This document shows, piece by piece, positions 48,264-56,891 of a stretch of 64,000 nt of DNA. A model generated the notes under the pieces. The model had not been told where the DNA came from. It did no database searches and was given only the letters and a program-made list of their open reading frames with translations. The stretch is from contig NZ_JBHTCG010000002.1 in the NCBI RefSeq assembly GCF_042665155.1, forward strand, positions 124,001 through 188,000. Reading direction: 5' to 3'. This DNA is from Sphaerisporangium rhizosphaerae (GTDB lineage: Bacteria; Actinomycetota; Actinomycetes; Streptosporangiales; Streptosporangiaceae). A program made the translations under genes and the position numbers. Each line of letters opens with the position of its first letter. Within the stretch, counting starts at the first letter, position 1.

Positions 48264-48914
48264 ATGACCGAAATGTCAAGCACGCCACCGTCCGGGACCG
48301 GGGTCCCTGGACGGATCGGCATCGGCCTGCAGCTCGACGCCGTCCACATGAAGATCCTGCAGGTGCTGCGGGAGAACGGCCGCATCTCCGTGGCGGCCCT
48401 CGCCGAACGGGTCGGGATCTCCCGGGCGAGCGCCTACACCAGGTTCGAGGCGCTGCGCGCCGACGGGGTGATCAAGAAGTTCACCGCCGAGGTCGACCAC
48501 GTGCGCGCCGGGCTCGGCATCACCGCCCTGGTCTTCGTCACCGTGCGCCAGCAGATGTGGAAGCAGTTCCGCGCCCAGCTCGCCCAGATGCCCGAGGTGG
48601 AGTACTGCGCGATCACCACCGGGCAGCACGACGCGATGATCCAGGTGCGGATGCCCGACGTCGCCGCCGTGCACGCGCTGGTCACCGAGCGGCTGGCGAG
48701 CATCCCCGCGGTCAAGGCCACCGAGACCGTCTTCATCCTGGACGAGGTGCTCAAGCGGCCCTACGTGCTGCCCTCCGACGGCCGCCCCCGCCAGGCCCCC
48801 CGCCGCCCGCCCGCCGCCGACCCGGCCCCGCAGCCCCCGTCGAACGTCCCCCTCGGCAAGATGCGCTTCGTGGGCGCCGCCGAAGGCCGCGCCCACCTCC
48901 ACAAGGAGCCCTGA
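48264..48914 (+). CDS. Lrp/AsnC-family regulator
   Basis: The protein has 216 residues. The N-terminal winged HTH (LQVLRENGRISVAALAERVGISRASAYTRFEALRADGVIKKF, about 31-72) and a RAM-type alpha/beta domain (AVHALVTERLASIPAVKATETVF) are followed by a Pro-rich tail of about 50 residues. Lrp-type proteins sense amino acids. Its divergence from the peptide importer suggests it controls that operon in response to amino-acid supply. ATG 48264 or the in-frame ATG 48273 may start it. Confidence 0.9.
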   Translation: MTEMSSTPPSGTGVPGRIGIGLQLDAVHMKILQVLRENGRISVAALAERVGISRASAYTRFEALRADGVIKKFTAEVDHVRAGLGITALVFVTVRQQMWKQFRAQLAQMPEVEYCAITTGQHDAMIQVRMPDVAAVHALVTERLASIPAVKATETVFILDEVLKRPYVLPSDGRPRQAPRRPPAADPAPQPPSNVPLGKMRFVGAAEGRAHLHKEP

Positions 48915-48916
48915 CC

Positions 48917-49330
48917 TCAGGCCGGCCGGATCTCCTCGCAGACGCTGACCTGCGGGGTGTCGTCGCCGTCGAAGGCGAACTCCTCGACCAGGCGCAGGCG
49001 GCCGTCGGGCAGCGCCTCGATCCGGCTGGTGCTGCGGCCGGCCGCCCTGCCGCCGGCCTTGAGCGCGTGCGCGTAGGTGAGCTCGATCCGGTCGTCGTCC
49101 CGGGTGCCGACGAAGCGGCCGTGGATGACGGTGTCGCCGGTGTAGCCGCCCCAGATGACCCCGTTGGCCTCCCGGTAGTGGAAGCGCGTGGGCTCGTCGG
49201 CGTTCACCTCGCTCGCGGTCGAGCTGACCATCGCGAAGGCGCGGCCGTCGAGCAGGTCGCCGGAGGCGCCGGGCGGACCAGAGGTGTCGGGAGAACCGGA
49301 GAGGCCGGGGGAAGGGGTCGTGTCGCTCAC
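48917..49330 (-). CDS. Conserved hypothetical protein of the 'N-acetylglutamate synthase-like' type
   Basis: The protein has 137 residues from GTG 49330. The core pattern DGRAFAMVSSTASEVNADEPTRFHYREANGVIWGGYTGDTVIHGRFVGTRD, then ALPDGRLRLVEEFAFDGDD, matches a widespread small beta-protein often mislabelled N-acetylglutamate synthase. It lacks any GNAT motif, so that name should not be taken as function. The N-terminal 25 residues are Ser/Gly/Pro-rich. It converges with the Lrp gene (2 nt between stops). Confidence 0.7.
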   Translation of the reverse strand: MSDTTPSPGLSGSPDTSGPPGASGDLLDGRAFAMVSSTASEVNADEPTRFHYREANGVIWGGYTGDTVIHGRFVGTRDDDRIELTYAHALKAGGRAAGRSTSRIEALPDGRLRLVEEFAFDGDDTPQVSVCEEIRPA

Positions 49331-49597
49331 GTCTCCGCATCGTGCCCGTCTGGGCGACGGGCGCAAGCCGGGTTGGACGTTTCGCTCACCGAGCCGGAGT
49401 CGCGCGGTGATCTGTCTGCGGCGTCCCACCGGACCGAGCGATGTTCTGTACAACGGGCTCCGGGGGTTCAGGAGAGCAATGTTCTGGGGACGGAGTATCT
49501 GAGCCGGCTCCGCGCCTCGGCCGACCGTCCCGGGACGGGGAGCGGAGAGGGCGGACCGGCCGCACGCCTCGACCACCGCCCGCGACGAGGAGCGCCC

Positions 49598-51136
49598 ATG
49601 GACATCAGCGAGCTGCCCGGCTTCTACGCGATCGCCGCCGCCGACCCCGGCCGCAGCGCCGTCGTCGACGCCGACGGCGCGGTCACCACCTACGGCGAGC
49701 TGCTGGCCCGCGCGAACCAGGTCTCCCACGGGTTGCGGGCCCACGGCCTGGTCAAGGGCGACGTCGTGGCGGGCGTGCTGCCGAACGGGATCGACGCCGT
49801 GGCCATGCTGCTGGCGATCGGGCAGATCGGCCTGTACTACGTGCCCGTCAACTGGCACCTGACCGCCGCCGAGATCGCCTACATCCTCGGCGACTGCGAC
49901 GCCCGCGTCGTCGTCCACGGCGACACCGCCGACGGCGCGCTCGCGGGCACCGTCAAGGACGCCTGCGCCGCCGCCGGGATCGCGGCCGAGGCGACCTTCG
50001 CAGGGTGCGCCGGCCTGGCCGAGGGCATGCCGGCCGGTCCGCCGCCGGACCGGTCGAGCGGCTCGGTCATGTGGTACACCTCGGGCACCACCGGCTTCCC
50101 CAAGGGCGTGCAGCGGCCGCTTCCGGCCTCCCCGCCCGAGCGGTCCGTCCCGGGCACCAGGTTCTTCGTCGGCGAGGTCTGCGACCTGCGGCCCGGCGAC
50201 GAGGTCCACCTGGTCACCTCGCCGATGTACCACTCGGCGCCGTGCGCGCACACCCAGATCGCCCTCCACCTCGGGCACACCGTGGTCATCGCCCCCCGGT
50301 TCGACCCGGTGGTCATCCTGGAACTGATCGAGCGCCACCGGGTGACCAACGCGATGATGGTGCCGACCATGTTCCACCGCATGCTCCGCCTGCCCGACGA
50401 GGTCAAGAAGCGGTACGACCTGTCCTCGCTGCGCCAGGTGGTCCACACCGGCGCCGCCTGCCCGTTGGCGGTCAAGAAGGCGATCATGGACTGGTGGGGG
50501 CCGGTGCTCTACGAGTACTACGGCTCCACCGAGTCCGCCATCGCCTTCGCCGTCAAGCCCCGCGAGTGGCTGGCCCGCCCGGGCACCGTCGGCCGTCCCG
50601 CGCCGTCCTTCGAGGTGCGGGTCCTGGACGAGCACGGTGACGAGCTGCCACCCGGCGAGCCCGGCATGATCTACCTCTCCTCCTCCCTCGGGGCCTTCCA
50701 GTACCGCAAGGACCCCGCCCGGACCGCCGCGAGCAGGCGCGGAGAGTGGTACGCGCCCGGCGACATCGGCTACCTCGACCAGGACGGCTACCTGTTCCTG
50801 TGCGACCGCCGCACCGACCTGATCATCTCGGGCGGGGTGAACATCTACCCCGCCGAGGTCGAGGCCGCGCTGCTGGAGCACCCCGCCGTCGCGGACGTCG
50901 CCGTGATCGGCGTCCCGGACCAGGAGTGGGGGCAGAAGGCCGTCGCGCTGGTCCAGCCCGCCCCCGGCACACCCACCGGCCCGGAGCTGACCGCCGAGCT
51001 GCTGGCCCACTGCGAGCCGCGCATCGCCCGCTTCAAGCACCCCCGGGTCATCGAGTACCGCGACGAACTGCCCCGCACCCCCACCGGCAAGCTCTCCCGC
51101 TCCCGCGTCCGCGACGCCTACCTCGACGGCCGCTGA
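49598..51136 (+). CDS. Acyl-CoA synthetase / AMP-dependent ligase
   Basis: The protein has 512 residues. The ANL-superfamily motifs are complete: phosphate loop YTSGTTGFPKG, YEYYGSTE (A5), GEWYAPGDIGYLDQDGYLFLCDRRTDLIISGG (A7-A8) and the catalytic Lys in RTPTGKLSRS (A10). It activates a carboxylic acid to an acyl-adenylate and then usually to the CoA ester. The gene is monocistronic, so the acid is not indicated by context. The frame is open far upstream, but ATG 49598 with GAGGAG nearby fits the family start. Confidence 0.92.
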   Translation: MDISELPGFYAIAAADPGRSAVVDADGAVTTYGELLARANQVSHGLRAHGLVKGDVVAGVLPNGIDAVAMLLAIGQIGLYYVPVNWHLTAAEIAYILGDCDARVVVHGDTADGALAGTVKDACAAAGIAAEATFAGCAGLAEGMPAGPPPDRSSGSVMWYTSGTTGFPKGVQRPLPASPPERSVPGTRFFVGEVCDLRPGDEVHLVTSPMYHSAPCAHTQIALHLGHTVVIAPRFDPVVILELIERHRVTNAMMVPTMFHRMLRLPDEVKKRYDLSSLRQVVHTGAACPLAVKKAIMDWWGPVLYEYYGSTESAIAFAVKPREWLARPGTVGRPAPSFEVRVLDEHGDELPPGEPGMIYLSSSLGAFQYRKDPARTAASRRGEWYAPGDIGYLDQDGYLFLCDRRTDLIISGGVNIYPAEVEAALLEHPAVADVAVIGVPDQEWGQKAVALVQPAPGTPTGPELTAELLAHCEPRIARFKHPRVIEYRDELPRTPTGKLSRSRVRDAYLDGR

Positions 51137-51279
51137 CCCTCACCGCCTCGGCCGGACGCGGCCCGGGTGAGAAAGGATCATGGTCACGAGCGATTGATCG
51201 CGATGTCCCGGTGGGGGAGGATGCGTCCCGTACCTTCCTGCCGTGGTCGGTGCGATGTCCGCCGGGTGAAGGGGGAGCC

Positions 51280-51690
51280 ATGCCGTCTCGACCGGTCGGT
51301 ACCGTCTTGTCGGTCCTGGTCCTGGTGGCCGCCGGAGCCGCGGGCGTGGCGGCGTCCCTGGCGACCTCCCCCCAGGTCTCGGCGAGCGCCTCCCCCGATC
51401 TGATGGACTCTCCCTACCTGATCCCGGTCTTCCTCCTGCTCGCGCTGCTCACGGGGCTCGTCGAGTGGTGGGCCGGACGCAAGGGGTTCTGGTGGGGCAT
51501 GGTGGCGCCGGCCCCGTTCCTGGCCTGGTTCGCCGTGGTCGTCGTCCGCGACGAGATGGACGGCGGGAGCCAGGGCCTGTGGCCGGTCGGGCTGCTCTTC
51601 CTGCTGGTGCTCTCGCTGGTCCACGCGGCCATCGCGCTCGCGGCGGTCTCCGTGATCCCGAAGCACCGCCGCAGGCCGTCCGCGGGCTGA
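51280..51690 (+). CDS. Small membrane protein, unknown function
   Basis: The protein has 136 residues and four hydrophobic segments (LSVLVLVAAGAAGVAASL; YLIPVFLLLALLTGLVEWW; FWWGMVAPAPFLAWFAVVVV; LWPVGLLFLLVLSLVHAAIALAAV). GGGGGAG just before ATG 51280 supports the start. No motif is recognised, and there is no operon partner. Confidence 0.7.
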   Translation: MPSRPVGTVLSVLVLVAAGAAGVAASLATSPQVSASASPDLMDSPYLIPVFLLLALLTGLVEWWAGRKGFWWGMVAPAPFLAWFAVVVVRDEMDGGSQGLWPVGLLFLLVLSLVHAAIALAAVSVIPKHRRRPSAG

Positions 51691-51793
51691 CCCGCGCGGG
51701 CCGCCCCCGGACGGACGCCACGCGGCCTCCGTGGCCATCCCCGCCTCTGGAGACGGACGGCCGTCCGGGCCCGCCGCTGCGGGTGCGGGGTGC

Positions 51794-53281
51794 TCACAGG
51801 AGGGCGAGCGCCTTGGCCAGGGCCGGGTCGCGTCCCGTGGCGACGTCGAGGGCGGTCAGCGGGACATAGTGGTCGACCGGCACGCCGATCGTGTCGATGA
51901 TCTCGCGGTCCGGCCCGAGGTGCCGGACCTGCGGCAGGAGCACGACGCCGCCGTCGTCGAGGAGGTACCCCCGCGCCGGGCCGGAGACCGCTCCGGCGGT
52001 GCGCGTGCCGATGAGGGGGCCGATGCCGTTGTCCTTGACCGCCGCGCTGAAGTCCTCGCAGGCGGAGGCGCATCCGCGGTCGGTGAGCACGACCAGGCGC
52101 AGGCCGAGCAGCGGGACGGTGTCGTCGGTGCGGTTGGGCGCGCACTCACCCGTCAGCGGGCAGAAGTAGCTGGTCACCTTGCCGTGGGCGAAGGCGCCGA
52201 GCAGGCGCGTCACCTCCCGGGGCGACCCGCCGCCGTTGCCGCGCAGGTCCAGCACCACCGCCCTGCGCGCCTTCCGCGAGGCGGCGATGACCTTGTCGGC
52301 GGCGCCGTCGGCGAAGGCGGGCAACCGGACGTACACCACACCGCCGGGAAGCGCCTTGGACGTCACCTCCCGGGACGGCGGCGTGACCGGTCCCTCGCGC
52401 ACTTCGACCGCGCGCACCCGTCCCGTCGTCGGCCGCTTGAGGGTCAGCCGCAGCGCCGGGGAGGCGAGGGCGTCGATGACGGCCTGGTTCGGCTTGGCCC
52501 CGACGAACGGGGGCATGCCGTTGGCCTTCAGCACGATGTCGCCGGGCCGCACGCCGGCCTTGGCGGCGGGGCTGTCCGGCAGGACGCGGGTGACGAACAT
52601 CGGCGGCCGGGCCGCCGGGTCGAGCTGCGGCCCCCGCAGCGCCGACGCGCCCACGATGCCCGTCCCGGCCGGGCCGCCCGCCGGGGGCGGGGTGGGCCAC
52701 ATCACGCGGGCGTGATCGTCCTGCAGCCCGGCGACCATGCCGGTGATCGCGGCTCGCACCGCGGCGGGGTCGCCTGTGCCCAGGATTTTCGCGAAGGCGG
52801 TCCAGTCGGCGTCGCGCTCGCCGGTCAGCGCCGGTAGCCGCAGGTCGGCGCGGTCGGCGCCGCGCCGCTGCAGGTCCTGGGTGTAGGACGCGAGTGCGTT
52901 CTTCAGCAGCGTCCCTGGGTCGATGACCGGGCCGCTGTAGTAGTCGTCCAGCACGCAGTGGTACGCCTGCCGGAGCGTGTCGACCGTGGTCGGCGGCAGG
53001 GGTTCCTGCGGGGGCGCCGTGGCGGGGACGCACCCGGCGACCGTGGCGGGGGTCGCGGCGGGTGTCGCGGCAAGGGGAGCCGCCGGGGCCGCCGGCTTCA
53101 GGTGCGGGGCCGGTGAGGTCGCCGGCTTCAGATGGGGAGCCGGCGCGGAGGCCGGCTTCACCAGGACGGCGGCGGCGGGGGCCGGCGGGGCCGTCGGCTT
53201 CGGGTAGGGCGTCGCGGCCGCGGCGGGGGCGGACACGGAGCAGGCCGCGGCCAGCACGGCGGCGCACAGGGTTGTGTTCAT
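51794..53281 (-). CDS. Secreted S41-family (C-terminal-processing-like) protease with PDZ domain
   Basis: The protein has 495 residues. A signal peptide (1-23) and a Pro/Ala-rich region with HLKP repeats (about 25-85) precede a PDZ-like segment (VLPDSPAAKAGVRPGDIVLKANGMP). The S41 catalytic core is VVLDLRGNGGGS, then the nucleophile Ser in DRGCASACEDFSAAVKDN. The GGVVYVRLPAF strand is typical of tail-specific and TSP-type proteases. It acts outside the membrane. It is divergent from a two-component system, with 88 nt between starts. Confidence 0.87.
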   Translation of the reverse strand: MNTTLCAAVLAAACSVSAPAAAATPYPKPTAPPAPAAAVLVKPASAPAPHLKPATSPAPHLKPAAPAAPLAATPAATPATVAGCVPATAPPQEPLPPTTVDTLRQAYHCVLDDYYSGPVIDPGTLLKNALASYTQDLQRRGADRADLRLPALTGERDADWTAFAKILGTGDPAAVRAAITGMVAGLQDDHARVMWPTPPPAGGPAGTGIVGASALRGPQLDPAARPPMFVTRVLPDSPAAKAGVRPGDIVLKANGMPPFVGAKPNQAVIDALASPALRLTLKRPTTGRVRAVEVREGPVTPPSREVTSKALPGGVVYVRLPAFADGAADKVIAASRKARRAVVLDLRGNGGGSPREVTRLLGAFAHGKVTSYFCPLTGECAPNRTDDTVPLLGLRLVVLTDRGCASACEDFSAAVKDNGIGPLIGTRTAGAVSGPARGYLLDDGGVVLLPQVRHLGPDREIIDTIGVPVDHYVPLTALDVATGRDPALAKALALL

Positions 53282-53369
53282 GGCGGCCAGCGTCGCCGCA
53301 GGCGGGTTGCGCGGCCATGAACGGAATCGTTAACGCCGCTGTTACCCCGGATCGGGTACCAACAACGGC

Positions 53370-54023
53370 ATGCGGGTGCTGGTGGTGGAGGACGAACGCG
53401 ACCTCGCCGATCTCGTGGCGACGGGGCTGCGCCGCCACGCGATGGCCGTCGACGTGGTGTACGACGGAGCCGCCGCGGCCGAACGGCTGGCGGTGCACGA
53501 CTACGACGTCCTCGTGCTCGACCGGGACCTGCCGGAGACGCACGGCGACGAGGTGTGCCGCGAGCTGGTCGCGCGGGGGAGCCGCACGCGGATCCTGATG
53601 ATGACGGCCGCGGCGTCGGTGCCGGAGCGGGTCGAGGGCCTCGGCATGGGGGCCGACGACTACCTGCCCAAGCCGTTCGACTACGCCGAGCTGGTCGCGC
53701 GCGTGCAGGCGCTGGGACGGCGCAGCAGGTCGCGGGTCCCGCCCGTGCTGAGCCGGCACGGCATCGTGCTGGACGCCCACCGGGTGCAGGCCTCGCGGGA
53801 CGGCCGCCATCTGCGCCTGTCGCTCAAGGAGTTCGCCGTCCTTGAGGTGCTGATGAGGGCCGACGGCGCCGTCGTGAGCTCCGAACGGCTGCTCGAGGAG
53901 GCCTGGGACGAGAACGCCGACCCCTTCACCACCGTCGTGCGGGTCGTGGTCAGCCGCCTGCGCGCCAAGCTGGGCGACCCACCGTGCATCCAGACGGTCC
54001 CCGGCGCCGGATACCTGCTGTGA
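53370..54023 (+). CDS. OmpR/PhoB-family response regulator
   Basis: The protein has 217 residues. The receiver domain has acidic pair Glu7/Asp8, phospho-acceptor Asp51 (DVLVLDRDLP) and Lys in YLPKPFDYAELVAR. The winged-helix output domain contains LRLSLKEFAVLEVLMRADGAVVSSERLLEEAW. Its stop overlaps the sensor kinase start (GTGA), so the pair is co-translated. Divergence from the S41 protease gene makes that gene a candidate target. Confidence 0.95.
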   Translation: MRVLVVEDERDLADLVATGLRRHAMAVDVVYDGAAAAERLAVHDYDVLVLDRDLPETHGDEVCRELVARGSRTRILMMTAAASVPERVEGLGMGADDYLPKPFDYAELVARVQALGRRSRSRVPPVLSRHGIVLDAHRVQASRDGRHLRLSLKEFAVLEVLMRADGAVVSSERLLEEAWDENADPFTTVVRVVVSRLRAKLGDPPCIQTVPGAGYLL

Positions 54024-55240
54024 CCGCGCGCCGGCCCTCCGCCGCGGCGACGGGCAGGCCGTACGCGAGGGTGACGAACGGGGCGGATGCCGTGACCCCG
54101 GTCAGGTCGTCGGCCGCGGCGACGGTGCGGGTGCGGCTCACGCTGATCTACTCGGGGCTGTTCCTGCTCACCTCGGTGGTGCTGCTGGTCACGGTCAACG
54201 TGCTGGTGAGCCAGGCGCTGCGGTCACACATCGCGCGGCTCCCCGTGGCGCCGGGCGCGCCGCCGGCGCCGGGCGGGCCGGTGGCGCGCCTGGTGCCGCA
54301 GGGACCGCCGGACCCGATCCCCGGGCTGGTGGAGGACGTGGTCGGCTACCAGTGGGAGATGGCCACGCTCTTGGCCGGCGCGCTGGCGCTGGTGTCGGTC
54401 GTCGTCGGGTGGCTGGTCGCCGGGCGCGTCCTGCGGCCCGTCCACAGGATCACCGCCACCGCCCGCCGGCTGTCGGCGTCGAACCTGCACGAACGCATCG
54501 CGCTCACCGGGCCGAAGGACGAGCTGAAGGAGCTGGCCGACACCTTCGACGCGATGCTCGACCGGCTCGAACGCTCCGTCGAGGCGCAGCGCCGGTTCAT
54601 CGCCAACGCCTCCCACGAGCTGCGGACCCCGCTGGCCGTCCAGCGGGCGGCGATCGAGATCGGCCTGCCCGAGGACGTCGGCGAGATCCGCGACACCCTC
54701 CTGCTCCACAACCGCCGCTCCGAGAACCTCATCGACGCCCTGCTGGTGCTCGCCCAGGCGGAACACGGCCTGGACGGCGCCGGGCCGGTCGCCCTGGACG
54801 AGGTGACGCGGCTGATCGCGGCCGAGGCCGGCACCGGCGAGGTGAGCGTCACGGCGCACGTGGAGCCGCTGGTCGTCGACGGGGACCCGGTGCTGCTGAC
54901 CCGGCTGGTCACCAATCTGGTCGACAACGCCGTCCGCTACAACCACCCCGGCGGAACGGTCGCGATCACGCTCTTCCAGGGAGTCCTCACCGTCCGCAAC
55001 ACCGGCCCTGAGGTGCCGCCGGAACGTCTCGGCGACCTCTTCGCGCCCTTCCGGCGCCTGCACACGACCCGCGAACAGGGCAGTGGCCTCGGCCTGTCGA
55101 TCGTCGCCTCGATCGCCAAAGCGCACGGCGCCGCCGTCCGCGCCACCCCCAACCCGGACGGCGGCCTGGAACTGTCGATCTTCTTCCCGCCCGGCGGGGC
55201 CGTCACGACGGCAGGGGAGGCGGCCGGCCTCAGGCGGTGA
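54020..55240 (+). CDS. Sensor histidine kinase partner of the OmpR-type regulator
   Basis: The protein has 406 residues from GTG 54020. TM1 (about 42-64) and TM2 (115-135) enclose a short Pro-rich extracellular loop of about 50 residues, which suggests sensing within or near the membrane. HAMP follows, then HisKA with His199 (FIANASHELRTPLA), N box NLVDNAVRYN and G2 GSGLGLSIVASIA. The C-terminal codons (GLRR-stop) lie in a short tandem duplication shared with the end of the next, convergent gene. Confidence 0.94.
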   Translation: MTARRPSAAATGRPYARVTNGADAVTPVRSSAAATVRVRLTLIYSGLFLLTSVVLLVTVNVLVSQALRSHIARLPVAPGAPPAPGGPVARLVPQGPPDPIPGLVEDVVGYQWEMATLLAGALALVSVVVGWLVAGRVLRPVHRITATARRLSASNLHERIALTGPKDELKELADTFDAMLDRLERSVEAQRRFIANASHELRTPLAVQRAAIEIGLPEDVGEIRDTLLLHNRRSENLIDALLVLAQAEHGLDGAGPVALDEVTRLIAAEAGTGEVSVTAHVEPLVVDGDPVLLTRLVTNLVDNAVRYNHPGGTVAITLFQGVLTVRNTGPEVPPERLGDLFAPFRRLHTTREQGSGLGLSIVASIAKAHGAAVRATPNPDGGLELSIFFPPGGAVTTAGEAAGLRR

Positions 55241-55297
55241 TGCGATCAGGGAGACGCGGTCGGCCTCAGCCGGTGATGCGCATGAGGGAGACGCGGT
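55225..55297. repeat. 36/37-bp tandem duplication across two convergent gene ends
   Basis: 55225-55260 and 55261-55297 are near-identical (CGGCCTCAG[G/C]CGGTGATGCG..., ending AGGGAGACGCGGT), with only a few differences. One unit contains the stop codon of the histidine kinase, the other that of the opposing SnoaL-like gene. The kinase's last codons appear to derive from the duplication. Confidence 0.8.
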
Positions 55298-55592
55298 CGT
55301 CCTCGACGGTGAAGGCGAAGTCGGAGGGGCCGTTGAAGCCGTCGCCGCCGACCATGGCCGACACGACCACCGTGTCGCCGTTCTGGCGCACGCCCGTGAC
55401 GGTCAGGCTCACCCGGACGCCGATGAACTCCTTGTCGCTCCAGCCGCGGATGGCCGCGGGGCCGCGGAACACCCGCCCCCAGTCGTCGACGGCGCCGTCC
55501 TCGGCGAAGGAGCCGAGGAAGTCCTCGATGTCGCCGGCGTTGGCGGCGTCCACCGCCCGCAGGACGGCGGGCGGAAGGGTGAAGGGCGTCAT
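55266..55592 (-). CDS. SnoaL/NTF2-like small protein
   Basis: The protein has 108 residues. The pattern AVLRAVDAANAGDIEDFLGSFAEDGAVDDWGRVFRGPAAIRGWSDKEF is typical of the NTF2-like/SnoaL cone fold, followed by four strands. Such proteins are isomerases, cyclases or ligand-binding modules; none can be chosen here. ATG 55592 has a ribosome site (GGAGGCACGACC), and the upstream ATG at 55613 does not. Confidence 0.78.
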   Translation of the reverse strand: MTPFTLPPAVLRAVDAANAGDIEDFLGSFAEDGAVDDWGRVFRGPAAIRGWSDKEFIGVRVSLTVTGVRQNGDTVVVSAMVGGDGFNGPSDFAFTVEDDRVSLMRITG

Positions 55593-55735
55593 GGTCGTGC
55601 CTCCATGGTGCAAGATCGGTCCACGACGTTACTCCCCGTCACCGGCCCGCCCGACGCCCGCGGGCCGCAGCCGGACCGCGAGGCGGCGCACGTCGATCTG
55701 GACCCGCTCGCGGATCGGGCGCGGCGTGGCCGGGG

Positions 55736-56842
55736 TCAGACGGGAAGCCACCGCGTCGAGGTGGTGACCTCGGCGAGGACGTCCGGCAGCGGGTCCACGC
55801 CCAGGCCGGGTCCGGTGGGGACGGCCAGGTGGCCGTCGTCCAGGACGAACGGCTCGGTGACGTCGGTGGCGTAGTAGCGGCGGGAGCCGGAGGTGTCGCC
55901 GGGCAGCGTGAAGCCCGGCAGCGCGGCCAGCGCGAGGTTGGCCGCCCGGCCGAGGCCCGTCTCCAGCATGCCGCCGCACCACACCGCGACGCCGTTCGCC
56001 CGGCACAGGTCGTGGATGCGGCGGGCCTCCAGATAGCCGCCCACCCGCCCCGGCTTGACGTTGATGATGGAGCACGCGCCGAGCGAGATGGCGGCGGCGG
56101 CGTCGCGCGCGGACTCGATCGATTCGTCCAGGCAGACAGGCGTGCGCAGCCGCCGGGCCAGGGCCGCGTGCTGCACCAGGTCGTCCTCGGGCAGCGGCTG
56201 CTCGACCAGCAGCAGGCCGAACTCGTCCAGCCGGGCCAGGTGCGGGGCGTCGGCCAGGGTGTAGGCGGCGTTGGCGTCCACCTGGAGAAGCAGGTCGTCC
56301 CCGAACCGCTCGCGCACCGCCCGTACCGGTTCCACGTCCCAGCCGGGCTCGATCTTGAGCTTCACGCGCACATAGCCCTCGTCCACGTACCCGGCCACCG
56401 CGTCGAGCAGCCGGGGGACCGAGTCCATGATGCCGACGGAGACCCCGCACGGCACCCGGTCGCGGGCGGCGCCGAGGAAGTCGGCGAACGAGGTGCCCGT
56501 GGCGCGCAGCTCGGCGTCCAGCACGGCCGTCAGCAGGGCGGCCTTGGCCATGCGGTGGCCCTTGAACGGCGCCAGCGCCCGCTCGGCGGCGTGGGCGCCG
56601 GCGCCGGGCAGCGCGGCGAGCGCGGGCACCAGGAAACGCCGCAGCACCTCGGCGGCCCCGTCGACGTACTCGGAGGAGTAGAGCGGATCGGACATCGCCA
56701 CGCACTCGCCCCACCCCTCGCCCTCAGGGGTGACCACCCTGACCAGCAGCACGTCACGCTCGGTCTCGGTGCCGAACGACGTGCGGAACGGCGCGACCAG
56801 CGGCATCGCCACCCTGCGCAGCTCCACTCCAGTGATCTTCAC
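55736..56842 (-). CDS. N-succinylamino-acid racemase / o-succinylbenzoate synthase-family enzyme
   Basis: The protein has 368 residues from GTG 56842 and belongs to the enolase superfamily. Catalytic Lys161/Lys163 (RVKLKIEPGWD) and Lys263 (NVKPGR) are present, with metal ligands Asp189 (QVDANAAY), Glu214 (VEQPL) and Asp239 (LDES). These match the OSBS/NSAR group exactly. The immediately upstream GNAT and dipeptidase genes favour N-succinylamino-acid racemisation over menaquinone synthesis: a succinylated D-amino acid is converted to the L-form. Third gene of a minus-strand operon. No other menaquinone gene is nearby. OSBS activity may remain as a side reaction. Confidence 0.88.
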   Translation of the reverse strand: MKITGVELRRVAMPLVAPFRTSFGTETERDVLLVRVVTPEGEGWGECVAMSDPLYSSEYVDGAAEVLRRFLVPALAALPGAGAHAAERALAPFKGHRMAKAALLTAVLDAELRATGTSFADFLGAARDRVPCGVSVGIMDSVPRLLDAVAGYVDEGYVRVKLKIEPGWDVEPVRAVRERFGDDLLLQVDANAAYTLADAPHLARLDEFGLLLVEQPLPEDDLVQHAALARRLRTPVCLDESIESARDAAAAISLGACSIINVKPGRVGGYLEARRIHDLCRANGVAVWCGGMLETGLGRAANLALAALPGFTLPGDTSGSRRYYATDVTEPFVLDDGHLAVPTGPGLGVDPLPDVLAEVTTSTRWLPV

Positions 56843-56891
56843 GTGCGCTCCCTCACGTCCCCACACCTCTGCGCGACGGCGCCGCGGCACG

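Noticed and set aside
48188..49597. Upstream extension of the acyl-CoA synthetase frame
   Set aside because: It would overlap the Lrp gene and the opposing small gene. The ANL family begins near ATG 49598, which has a ribosome site.
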